A stretch of 63,285 nt of DNA from JAAGZL01 sp050297535 (lineage in GTDB: Bacteria > Pseudomonadota > Gammaproteobacteria > Chromatiales > Chromatiaceae): assembly GCA_050297535.1 (NCBI GenBank), contig JBNKSV010000011.1, forward strand, positions 1 through 63,285, written 5' to 3'. A program made the position numbers and the translations under genes. The first letter of the stretch is position 1, and each line of letters begins with the position of its first letter. A model generated the notes under the pieces. It did no database searches, had not been told where the DNA came from, and saw only the letters and a list, made by a program, of their open reading frames with translations. Below are positions 55,293-62,943 of the stretch, piece by piece.

Positions 55293-56654
55293 TTATCGCT
55301 GACTGACGGCAGACTTTCTGGCAACCAGTCTATCGCTGCTCAAGGCGTTAAGGAAGGCAACAATATCCGCAACCTGCCCATCACTGAGTTTGGGGCTGTT
55401 GCGCTCAATCAATGCAGACTCTTTATCCGACCACAGCAAGTAATGACCTCCCCACCCCAGTTGTCCGGCGGCCATGATGCGCACCACCTCCTCCAACTTT
55501 TTCACCTCTCCGTTATGCAGCCATGGACCGGTGAGCGCCACGTTGCGCAACGAAGGCACGCGCCACACACCACGGTTTGTATCGGTATTGGCGGCGTATT
55601 CAAGCAGCAGGTTATATTGCTGCTCCTGAGGTATGGGATTGGACGGAAAGATACGCCGCGGCATGCTGCTGTCGAAGACACTGGCGGCGCTAAAGTTCGG
55701 ACCAAAGTGGCAGGTGACGCATCCAACCGATTGAAACAGATTCATCCCCCGCACCTGCGCCGGAGTAAGAGCATCGGTATCGCCACGCACAAACCGGTCA
55801 TAAGGGGCGTCAGGTGTAATCAGGGTGCGTTCGTAGGCGGCGATAGCCTCGGCGATACGGTCGATGGTAATCGCCGTCCCCGCACCGAATACCTCTGCAA
55901 AAGACTTCCGGTAAGATTCCTGCCCCTGCACTACCTTCTCGACAGCTTCCGGCGACGGCATGCCCATCTCAATCGGATTCAGCAATGGCCCCTTGGCCTG
56001 GTCCTCAAGTGAAAGTGCGCGCCCATCCCAAAAGAACTGTGTTTGGAATCCGGTATTCCATACCGTAGGCACATTACGGCCGCCTATCTGCTGATCTATG
56101 CCCTGCGCGGTTGCCCTGCCGTCACCACCGGCATGTTCATACAGGGCATGACATGATGCACAGGATAATGTGCCGTCACGCGATAACCTCTGATCAAAGA
56201 ACAGCCGCTCGCCCAACGCCACCTTCTGAGGTGTGGATGGATTGTTTGCGGGGGAAGGCGCCTGCTTAGGCAATGCCTGCCAGATATAACGTTCACGCGA
56301 TGCGACAGGATTCGTAGCTCCCGCATGATCATTACCGTCCTCCGACAACTCAATCCATGCATAATGTGCTGGTCCGGTCCTGCCCTTAATATGTTGCTGC
56401 TTAGGGACCTTAGGGGTATTCAGAAATGGATCTATGGCGTACTGGGGGAAATTGGCAATGGTAAGGATTATCACCATCTTTATGCCAAAGGCCAGGATGC
56501 CGGAACCCATGGCCAGCGCCAACCATTTGCGCTTATGCCGGGCCAACTGTGCGATAGGCCCCAGCTCCAGATAAGTAATAGACACCATAACAAACGATCC
56601 GATCATCAATGCGATCAGGCCGATAACAACGATGTTGTATATACCAAGATTCAT
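55293..56654 (-). CDS. Membrane-anchored dihaem cytochrome c peroxidase
   Basis: MauG/bacterial cytochrome c peroxidase family protein, 453 residues. Haem motifs CASCH (165-169) and CVTCH (312-316) are in place, with the usual LFFDQRLSRDGTLSCASCH, NVPTVWNTGFQTQFFWDGRA and LRNVALTGPWLHNGEVKKLEEVV. Instead of a cleavable signal peptide it has two membrane segments at about 5-28 and 45-68, so the catalytic part would be held at the periplasmic face of the inner membrane. Peroxide reduction or a cofactor-oxidising role is possible. It lies between the DUF4242 and Crp/Fnr genes. Confidence 0.92.
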   Translation of the reverse strand: MNLGIYNIVVIGLIALMIGSFVMVSITYLELGPIAQLARHKRKWLALAMGSGILAFGIKMVIILTIANFPQYAIDPFLNTPKVPKQQHIKGRTGPAHYAWIELSEDGNDHAGATNPVASRERYIWQALPKQAPSPANNPSTPQKVALGERLFFDQRLSRDGTLSCASCHALYEHAGGDGRATAQGIDQQIGGRNVPTVWNTGFQTQFFWDGRALSLEDQAKGPLLNPIEMGMPSPEAVEKVVQGQESYRKSFAEVFGAGTAITIDRIAEAIAAYERTLITPDAPYDRFVRGDTDALTPAQVRGMNLFQSVGCVTCHFGPNFSAASVFDSSMPRRIFPSNPIPQEQQYNLLLEYAANTDTNRGVWRVPSLRNVALTGPWLHNGEVKKLEEVVRIMAAGQLGWGGHYLLWSDKESALIERNSPKLSDGQVADIVAFLNALSSDRLVARKSAVSQR

Positions 56655-56674
56655 AGACTACTCCGCAGGATTGC

Positions 56675-56700
56675 GCTGCGGCATCTGCCGACACCGCAGC
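56675..56700 (-). other. Intercistronic hairpin between DUF4242 and peroxidase genes
   Basis: GCTGCGG and CCGCAGC can form a 7-bp stem with a 12-base loop. There is no T-tract, so processing or mRNA stability is more likely than termination. It falls in the 57-bp gap. Confidence 0.35.
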
Positions 56701-56711
56701 TGACCTATAAC

Positions 56712-57017
56712 TTAGGCGGCAGTGCGCCGAAAAAAGGTATCACCCGGCGTAGCGGTAGCTACCTCGGTAATACTGTCGTAAGGCAGTCCTACCTTCGCAT
56801 GAGCACGCCGCACCGCTTCTGCGTCCGGCGCCATGGTAAAACAGAAGGCGCGTCCATCTTCGTAACCGACATGCACCCGCAGCAATACCACGTTCTCGTC
56901 GTAACAGGCCTGTTCGTACTGGGAGAAAAAGCCCTCGAACTGCTCAGGGGTCAGCCCGGCTGGAAATGTCTTGTTGGAAACATCGTGGGTATCTATAAAA
57001 AACTTCATAGCTTGCAT
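56712..57017 (-). CDS. DUF4242 (SCO4226-like) small protein
   Basis: Small ferredoxin-like-fold protein of the DUF4242 family, related to the nickel-binding SCO4226. The ATG at 57017 follows a near-perfect AAGGAGGT; the longer frame to 57053 is not supported. 101 residues starting MQAMKFFIDTHDVSNKTFP, with VLLRVHVGYEDGRAFCFTMAPDAEAVRRAH and SITEVATATPGDTF, all family-typical. The biochemical role is unknown; the strong ribosome site suggests high expression. First gene of the group with the peroxidase and Crp/Fnr genes. Confidence 0.85.
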   Translation of the reverse strand: MQAMKFFIDTHDVSNKTFPAGLTPEQFEGFFSQYEQACYDENVVLLRVHVGYEDGRAFCFTMAPDAEAVRRAHAKVGLPYDSITEVATATPGDTFFRRTAA

Positions 57018-57079
57018 CTTAACCTCCTTTCCAGTAGTAGATTTACGATACAAGGCTACAAACTAATGAGTCTGAGTTA

Positions 57080-57095
57080 TGTAACAATGGTTACA
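57080..57095 (-). promoter_or_regulatory. TGTAAC-N4-GTTACA palindrome, probable Crp/Fnr-family operator
   Basis: Perfect 6-4-6 inverted repeat, the size and symmetry of Crp/Fnr sites (FNR: TTGAT-N4-ATCAA) but with a different half-site. It lies 63 bp before the start of the DUF4242 gene, whose operon ends with a Crp/Fnr gene, so autogenous activation is likely. A partial match (TGTAAC-N4-ATGACA) is at 7796-7811 upstream of fccA. Confidence 0.6.
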
Positions 57096-57227
57096 CTAAG
57101 ATTGAATCTATCGGCATAACAAGGACGATAAATACCCGTGTGGAGACATGCATACACAATAAGATTTAATGCGTGCGCCAGCCCGGTTGCAACAATCTTG
57201 CATGGGGATGAGAAACATATATATTGA

Positions 57228-57255
57228 TTGATAAAAGTCAACTATGATCTACTAT
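57228..57255 (+). promoter_or_regulatory. Possible sigma-70 promoter of the Mrp/Mbx-like operon
   Basis: TTGATA, 16 bases, TACTAT, predicting a start near 57262 and a leader of about 130 bases before mrpE, whose ribosome site is GGAGGT. It lies in the 378-bp gene-free stretch 57018-57395, which otherwise holds the operator-like palindrome at 57080 and a weak hairpin with a T-rich tail near 57319-57363. Confidence 0.4.
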
Positions 57256-57395
57256 TCTGTAAGGTATGCTAGAAAAAAATGGCTTGATGGCTCATTGGAG
57301 CATCGGCTTAGAAATAGAGCGGAGCGCTTGCAGTGTGAGTAGTCCGCCGGTGGTTTTCTTTTTAGCGTTTATCTGATTTGCACCATGGAGGTTAG

Positions 57396-57893
57396 ATGCA
57401 GAAAGCTCGACATCATTTGCGGCTGTTTGTAGTCTTGCTTATCTTTTGGCTGCTATTAAACAATTCGTTAGCCCCGGATGTCCTGATCGTAGGTGTAGTC
57501 GCCTCCTTTCTGATAACACTTATTTTTCAGAGCGGACGTAGCGTCCTCTCCGACCTCAACCTCACGCCTCGCGGCATCGCCACCGCAGTGATGTTTATCC
57601 TGTACTTCCTCAAAGAGCTGATAAAATCCAACATCCGCCTGGCGGCCATCGTGCTTGCCCCTTCGCTGCCGGTAAAACCGGGTATCGTCAAGGTCCGCAC
57701 CAAACTTACCAGCCCGGTTGGACGCTTGTTATTGGCTAATGCCATCACCATGACCCCAGGCACCCTAACCGTAGAGTTGCGACACGAATGGCTCTATATC
57801 CACTGGGTTACGGTAGATGCCACTGATATTGATGGCGCCACCGAAAACCTGGTCTCACATTTCGAACGCTACCTTGAGGTAATGTATGGTTGA
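57396..57893 (+). CDS. MrpE/MbxA-like antiporter subunit
   Basis: Small membrane subunit of the MnhE/MrpE family, 165 residues, three to four hydrophobic segments in the first 100 (LFVVLLIFWLLLNNSL, LIVGVVASFLITLIF, AVMFILYFLKELI) and a conserved end (LANAITMTPGTLTVEL, LYIHWV). In Mrp antiporters it is needed for sodium/proton exchange; in the archaeal Mbh and Mbx complexes the equivalent is subunit A. First gene of the operon; overlaps the next by 8 bp. Confidence 0.93.
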   Translation: MQKARHHLRLFVVLLIFWLLLNNSLAPDVLIVGVVASFLITLIFQSGRSVLSDLNLTPRGIATAVMFILYFLKELIKSNIRLAAIVLAPSLPVKPGIVKVRTKLTSPVGRLLLANAITMTPGTLTVELRHEWLYIHWVTVDATDIDGATENLVSHFERYLEVMYG

Positions 57894-58146
57894 TGCGCTG
57901 ATTTTAATGGCCATGATACTGGCCGGCATCGCCTTTCTGTTTTCCCTCTGGCGTTTTTTCGTCGGTCCATCCGCACCAGACCGTGTGGTGGCCTTCGATG
58001 TACTCACCGTACTTGCGGTCATGGGCATCATCATGGTGGCGTTAATGGAGGGCCGTCATATCTATCTTGACGTAGCCCTGGTCTATGCCCTGCTCTCCTT
58101 TCTTGGTGTCATCGCCGTGGCGCGCTATCTGGAACGGGGGCTGTAA
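57886..58146 (+). CDS. MrpF/MbxB-like antiporter subunit
   Basis: 86-residue membrane protein with three helices, including the MrpF hallmark FVGPSAPDRVVAFDVLTVLAVMGI with its DR pair. It corresponds to MbhB/MbxB in the archaeal complexes. It overlaps mrpE by 8 bp and the next gene by 1 bp. Confidence 0.93.
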   Translation: MVDALILMAMILAGIAFLFSLWRFFVGPSAPDRVVAFDVLTVLAVMGIIMVALMEGRHIYLDVALVYALLSFLGVIAVARYLERGL

Positions 58147-58493
58147 TGTTTGCAGATACCCCACTGAATATCATAGGCGCCCTGTTGCTGGTATCAGGCG
58201 CCGCCTTCCTGGCGCTGGGCGGACTTGGACTGGTACGCATGCCTGATGTATTTAACCGCATCCAGGCAGGAACCAAGACCACCACCCTAGGTACGCTTCT
58301 GACACTAGTTGGACTAACTTGCCTGCGACCTGACTGGGGACCCAAGCTGTTCTTGATCGGTTTGTTCGTTCTCTCCACCAACCCGCTGTCATCACAGGTT
58401 CTAGCCCGCGCAGCGCATCGTATCGGCGCCAAGAAAACGGACCTGACGGTAGTGGATCGCCTGGAGGAAGACACGGGAGAGCCACCGCAATGA
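58146..58493 (+). CDS. MrpG/MbxC-like antiporter subunit
   Basis: 115-residue membrane protein of the MnhG/MrpG family: GALLLVSGAAFLALGGLGLVRMPDVFNRIQAGTKTTTLGTLL, with the family's RMPD and AGTK motifs, and three helices. Equivalent to MbhC/MbxC. Overlaps both neighbours by 1-4 bp. Confidence 0.93.
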   Translation: MFADTPLNIIGALLLVSGAAFLALGGLGLVRMPDVFNRIQAGTKTTTLGTLLTLVGLTCLRPDWGPKLFLIGLFVLSTNPLSSQVLARAAHRIGAKKTDLTVVDRLEEDTGEPPQ

Positions 58494-58768
58494 CCAGCAC
58501 CATCGACATAATGACCATATTGCTGGCGCTGGCAACCATCATCGTGGCCCTGGTGGCGATCCGTACCAAGGAACTTCCGGTAGCCATCCTGTCCGCCGGC
58601 CTTGTCGGCCTGTTCGCATCGGTGATGTTCGTCATCCTGGCCGCTCCGGATGTCGCCATGACCCAAGCCGCCATCGGCAGCGGCCTGACCACCTTCCTGT
58701 TCTTCTTCGTACTGGGACGAGTGCGCGGTATGCGCGAAAGCTGCAGTGAGGAGGACGAACTTGATTAA
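58490..58768 (+). CDS. MbhD/DUF4040-type membrane subunit
   Basis: 92 residues, three helices, matching the small MbhD-like part that in Mrp systems is the C-terminal piece of MrpA: LPVAILSAGLVGLFASVMFVILAAPDVAMTQAAIGSGLTTFLFFF. Having it as a separate gene, instead of fused to MrpA, is characteristic of Mbh/Mbx/Mbs-type complexes. The ATG overlaps the mrpG stop by 4 bp. Confidence 0.9.
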   Translation: MTSTIDIMTILLALATIIVALVAIRTKELPVAILSAGLVGLFASVMFVILAAPDVAMTQAAIGSGLTTFLFFFVLGRVRGMRESCSEEDELD

Positions 58769-59459
58769 ACGCTTCATAGCCCTACTGCTGGTACTAGTAC
58801 TCGGATCAATCTTCTGGCAATTGTTGTCAGGATACCTGCCGGAATCTGAGCTCAGCCTCACCGGAAAATACTACGCCGAACACGCCGCCAACGACCTGGG
58901 CGCGGCCAATATAGTCACCGCTATCATAGTCACCTACCGTGGACTGGATACCCTGGGTGAAGTCACGGTGTTGTTCCTATCAGCCGCAGTGGTTGGCCTG
59001 GTACTGGCGAATGGGCGCAAGCGCAAACTTGGACAGCATCATCTTACGCCAGTGGGAGAACTGCTTACCTCAGGCACCCGGATGTTGATACCGCTGATCA
59101 TGCTGCTTGGCGTCTATATATTCGTCAACGGCCACCTGACCCCAGGGGGCGGCTTCCAGGGCGGCGCGGTTATCGCCTCCGGTATGTTGCTGACCCTGCT
59201 GGCCAATCCGGTCCGGCATTTCAGCCATCGCGTAATTACCACCGTGGAATCCACTACCGGGGTATTTTACGTCTGCATCGGCATACTTGGTTTATTTCTG
59301 GCAGGCGGATTTCTCGACAACCGCATCCTACCCCTAGGAGAATTTGGACAACTCTTCTCGGCGGGCGCCATCCCTCTTATCTACTCGCTGATCGGCCTCA
59401 AGGTGGGCGCGGAATTCTCATCCATGCTGGCGGATTTCTCGGAGACGGAGGAGCTATGA
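58761..59459 (+). CDS. MnhB-domain membrane subunit
   Basis: MrpB-type subunit with an N-terminal extension that resembles MbhE. A TTG at 58761 is taken as start, since GAGGAGG lies 7 bases upstream; a GTG at 58746 would place the ribosome site inside the gene. About 232 residues: N-terminal helix, a soluble stretch (PESELSLTGKYYAEHAANDLGAANIVTAIIVTYRGLDTLGEVTVLF), then the MnhB domain with LIPLIMLLGVYIFVNGHLTPGGGFQGGAVIASGMLL. It corresponds to MbxF or fused MbhE-F. Confidence 0.9.
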   Translation: MIKRFIALLLVLVLGSIFWQLLSGYLPESELSLTGKYYAEHAANDLGAANIVTAIIVTYRGLDTLGEVTVLFLSAAVVGLVLANGRKRKLGQHHLTPVGELLTSGTRMLIPLIMLLGVYIFVNGHLTPGGGFQGGAVIASGMLLTLLANPVRHFSHRVITTVESTTGVFYVCIGILGLFLAGGFLDNRILPLGEFGQLFSAGAIPLIYSLIGLKVGAEFSSMLADFSETEEL

Positions 59460-59815
59460 TCGCACACATCGCCATGGCAGCAGGTTTCGCGTTGATCCTG
59501 ATCGGCATCTACGGCGCGCTGACAAACCGCAACATAATGCGCATGATCGTCTCCTTCACCATCGCCGAAGCCGGGGTGCACACGGTACTCGTCTCCGTCG
59601 GATACATGGCAGGACGCACTGCGCCAATCATTGATGATACGGTACCGGCAGCCGAGGCCGCCGCCCGCATCATAGACCCCCTACCCCAGGCCCTGGTGTT
59701 GACCGCCATCGTCATCGGCGTCGGCATCACCGCCCTGATGCTGGCCTACGCCTACAAGCTGTTTGAGAAGAAGCGTTCCCTCGACATCGGCAAGTTCACG
59801 GAGCTGAAATGGTAA
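59456..59815 (+). CDS. MrpC/NuoK-like subunit
   Basis: 119-residue NuoK/MrpC-family subunit with three helices. GIYGALTNRNIMRMIVSFTIAEAGVHTVLVSVGY is the NuoK-type core with the intramembrane glutamate in IAEAG. Overlaps the previous gene by 4 bp and the next by 7 bp. Equivalent to MbhG/MbxG. Confidence 0.92.
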   Translation: MIAHIAMAAGFALILIGIYGALTNRNIMRMIVSFTIAEAGVHTVLVSVGYMAGRTAPIIDDTVPAAEAAARIIDPLPQALVLTAIVIGVGITALMLAYAYKLFEKKRSLDIGKFTELKW

Positions 59816-62800
59816 GTGCGATATACATAATCGCCGCCCCCCTGGCTGCCGCTTTCCTGCTCGGCCTGCTCAAGGAACAGTGGCGCACCGCAGGCTTCAC
59901 GCTAATGATCGCAGCCCTCGGTTTTATGTCCTGGACCACACTCAGTTGGCTGCTGAATCTCATATATTGGGCCTCGCCAGAGGAGATCATCACCGCCGGT
60001 ACCTCGCCACCCTTCGCCATCAATCTGCGCATGGGTATACCTGAGGCCGCGCTGACCCTGATTATCAGTCTGACCGGACTACTCTCGGCCATGACCATGC
60101 GCTCTACCCTGCTACGTCTGGGACGCCGTTCCATGGCGGTGCTGCTGGTGGCGGTCATGGCCTACTGCGGTATCATCCTCACCCGCGACATATTCAACCT
60201 GTTCGTCTTCATCGAACTGGCGGCCATTGCCACCGGAGGCCTGATCCTGCTCTCCGATGACGAACGCGCCCTGGCGGCCGGTTTCAAGTATCTGGTGGTC
60301 TCGCAGCTGATCAGTATCCTGCTGTTGATCGGCATCATCTTCGCCTACCATGCCACTGGCTCACTCAACATAGATGATTTGGCCGGGTCATCACTGGGTC
60401 TGCTGCCTAATGGAACTATCATATTCTTCCTGATGTTTATCGCCCTGGCCGCCGAACTGAAACCGGTGCCGGCCAACGGTTGGGCCCTGGACATCTACGA
60501 ATCGGCCCATCCAGCCTACTCGGCCCTGTTCTCTGCTGCGGGGGCCGCCGCCGCACTCTACGCCGTAGCTAAACTGCTCGTGATCGGTGGCAGCGCATGG
60601 CTGCCGGTGGCCACCGGCATCGGTATCGTAAGTTTCGTGGTAGGGAATCTGCTGGCCCTACCCCAGCGCAACGACCGCCGTATGCTGGGTTACTCCTCGG
60701 TAGCGCAAACGGGCCTGATCCTCATGGTCCTCGGCCAAATGGATGTATTAGGTAACCGCACCGCCTTCATCGCCATGGGTTTTCTGGCCGCCCACGCCAT
60801 CGCCAAGGCCGGTCTCTACTGGCTATCCAATCTAATCGCGGAACGTGAACTCACCGCCTGGGCGGCTCTACGTGAACATCCGCTCCTGCTGTTCGCCTTC
60901 GCCAGCCTTATCTGCCTGCTAATCGGATTACCACCATTCCCCGGCTTCTACGCCAAGTGGGAGCTGGTGCATACACTCGCCGCCGCAGACCGCATCGGCC
61001 TGCTGGGTATGGTGTTGTTTGGCTCTCTGCTGGAGGCCACCTATCTGTTCCGCTGGTTCGGCTACGCCATCAAGCGCGACAAACCGGCAGATGAGATCAC
61101 GACCACTTCTGGCGGCCTGGTGGCCATTGGTACCGCCGTCATCATCGGATGGGGAGTGGGGTATCTGTGGGGCGAGATATCAGGACGCACCAATCTGCTG
61201 GATCTGGGCATGTTGCCGCTGCTGTTCGCCCTCATGTTCCTGTTACTGGAGTGGCTACCGGCCTGGATCAAGAACGCCATCGCCATCACCTGTATGGTGG
61301 GTTATTTTGCAGTTACCTGGGGCGAATTAGACCCCTTGCGCCTGATCTTCGCCGTTATCTTCCTGGCCGGTGGGGCAGTGACCCTGTTGGCCAGTTTTGA
61401 CGCCAAGGGTCGCCGCCTGGGTTTCTATCCATCGGCCATGCTGATGTACGCCGGCATGACCATGCTGATCCTGGCCGCGAACAGTTTCACCTTCTTCGCC
61501 GCCTGGGAGATACTCACCATCGGCTCCTATTTCCTGATCCTGCGCGGCAAACACTCCGAACCACACGCCCTATCCTACCTGGTATTCTCCCTGGGTGGCG
61601 CCTTTCTGATCCTGGCAGGTTTTGCCCTGGCCGCTCAAGGCGCGCCACAGATCATACTTGGTGAATTGAAAGACCTGACGGCACCACTGGCGCCCTGGGT
61701 ATTCCTGCTGCTGGCAATAGGATTTATGACCAAGACCGCCGCCATCGGACTGCACATCTGGCTGCCGGGGGCCCATGCCGAGGCGGAGACCGATGTCTCA
61801 CCCATGGTCTCCGGCATCCTGCTCAAGGCCGGGCTGTTCGGACTGTTCATCCTGTTTATGAACATGGGTAAACAGCAGCTCTACGGGGTGGAACTGACTC
61901 ACCTTATACTCTGGGTCGGGGCCATAACCGCCCTGCTCGGCAACCTGATGGCCATCTTCCAGGAGGACGCCAAGCGCCTGCTAGCCTACTCCTCCATCGG
62001 CCAGATGGGCTATGCCCTGTTCGGCCTAGCCATGATGAATCACCTGGGATGGCTGATGGCGCTACTGTTCGTGATCAACCACTATATATATAAATCCATG
62101 CTGTTCCTATCGGTGGGTGGTATAGCCAAACGCACCGGCACCCGTGCCATGTACCGCATGGGCGGGCTGATAAGTTTGATGCCACTCTCCTTCATCGCGG
62201 TGCTGATCGGCATCATCGCCATGTCGGGCGTACCTCCACTGTCCGGTTTCGGTGGACGCTGGATCTTCTACAACGCCATCCTGGATGCGGAATACCGGCT
62301 GCCGATGATCCTGATCTTCCTATCCGGACCCATCGCCTTCCTGTATCTGTTCCGGCTGATCCACACCATCTTCCTCGGACAGTTGAAGGATGAACACCGG
62401 AAGCTGAAGGAGGCCCCGTTCTGGGTGGTGCTGCCGCAGATGATCTATGTGGTTCTGCTGGTCGGATTCGCGGTAGTACCAGGCCTCGCCCTGCGTCGCG
62501 TCGATGCCTATATGAACCAGTTCTTCCCTACCGGCGGCCTAAGCTGGGACGGCGTCCACATCAGCAGCCAATACGGCTACTGGGATCCGATCGCCATTAT
62601 GATCATCATCTGCTGTATCTTCGTCTCCCTGTTCCTGTGGTTGCTGTTCGTGAATCGCCGCGCCCAGAAGGTCAAACAGTTCAATATCGTGTTTGCCGCG
62701 GAACGTCCCTTCCGGCCCGAGACCACCCACTTCGCCTGGAACTTCTTTGCCCCCTACCGCAAGGCCCTTGGTTTTTTGGTGCAGCCATACGTTACCCAGT

Positions 62801-62943
62801 TTTGGGGTACGGTCACATCTACCCTGCATAACGGCGCGGATGTAGCGCGCCGCATCTATACGGGCAACGGCCAGACCTATGCGGTACAGTTCCTGGCCTT
62901 TGTCTATATTGTCTATGCCCTGAGCGTGGGGAGTTGGCCATGA
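59809..62943 (+). CDS. Fused double antiporter subunit (MbxH-MbxH' like)
   Basis: 1044-residue membrane protein made of two complete proton-antiporter-type (NuoL/M/N, MrpD) modules. Module 1 (about 1-495) has E136 (FVFIELAAIATGG), K218 (AAELKPVPANGWALDIYESAH) and a NuoN-like loop. Module 2 (about 505-1000) has E567 (FFAAWEILTIGSY), K642 (TKTAAIGLHIWLPGAHAEAE) and K673 (LLKAGLFGLFIL), nearer to MrpD/NuoL. The lysine-glutamate proton path of both modules therefore appears intact. Usual members have about 500 residues; here the second begins directly in the same frame, with no stop or ribosome site visible between. In archaeal Mbx the equivalents H and H' are separate neighbouring genes. Confidence 0.92.
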   Translation: MVSAIYIIAAPLAAAFLLGLLKEQWRTAGFTLMIAALGFMSWTTLSWLLNLIYWASPEEIITAGTSPPFAINLRMGIPEAALTLIISLTGLLSAMTMRSTLLRLGRRSMAVLLVAVMAYCGIILTRDIFNLFVFIELAAIATGGLILLSDDERALAAGFKYLVVSQLISILLLIGIIFAYHATGSLNIDDLAGSSLGLLPNGTIIFFLMFIALAAELKPVPANGWALDIYESAHPAYSALFSAAGAAAALYAVAKLLVIGGSAWLPVATGIGIVSFVVGNLLALPQRNDRRMLGYSSVAQTGLILMVLGQMDVLGNRTAFIAMGFLAAHAIAKAGLYWLSNLIAERELTAWAALREHPLLLFAFASLICLLIGLPPFPGFYAKWELVHTLAAADRIGLLGMVLFGSLLEATYLFRWFGYAIKRDKPADEITTTSGGLVAIGTAVIIGWGVGYLWGEISGRTNLLDLGMLPLLFALMFLLLEWLPAWIKNAIAITCMVGYFAVTWGELDPLRLIFAVIFLAGGAVTLLASFDAKGRRLGFYPSAMLMYAGMTMLILAANSFTFFAAWEILTIGSYFLILRGKHSEPHALSYLVFSLGGAFLILAGFALAAQGAPQIILGELKDLTAPLAPWVFLLLAIGFMTKTAAIGLHIWLPGAHAEAETDVSPMVSGILLKAGLFGLFILFMNMGKQQLYGVELTHLILWVGAITALLGNLMAIFQEDAKRLLAYSSIGQMGYALFGLAMMNHLGWLMALLFVINHYIYKSMLFLSVGGIAKRTGTRAMYRMGGLISLMPLSFIAVLIGIIAMSGVPPLSGFGGRWIFYNAILDAEYRLPMILIFLSGPIAFLYLFRLIHTIFLGQLKDEHRKLKEAPFWVVLPQMIYVVLLVGFAVVPGLALRRVDAYMNQFFPTGGLSWDGVHISSQYGYWDPIAIMIIICCIFVSLFLWLLFVNRRAQKVKQFNIVFAAERPFRPETTHFAWNFFAPYRKALGFLVQPYVTQFWGTVTSTLHNGADVARRIYTGNGQTYAVQFLAFVYIVYALSVGSWP

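Noticed and set aside
57319..57363. Hairpin GCGGA/TCCGC with T-rich tail in the same leader, possible attenuator
   Set aside because: The stem is only 5 bp around a 19-base loop, too weak for a terminator without further support.
57266..57376. 36-codon frame in the leader of the Mrp/Mbx-like operon
   Set aside because: Ribosome site too close to the ATG and no sign of a regulatory leader peptide such as repeated codons.
57396..62943. Plain Mrp sodium/proton antiporter operon
   Set aside because: The MbhD-like part is a separate gene, two antiporter modules are fused, and a NuoH-like gene follows, none of which belongs to a standard Mrp operon.
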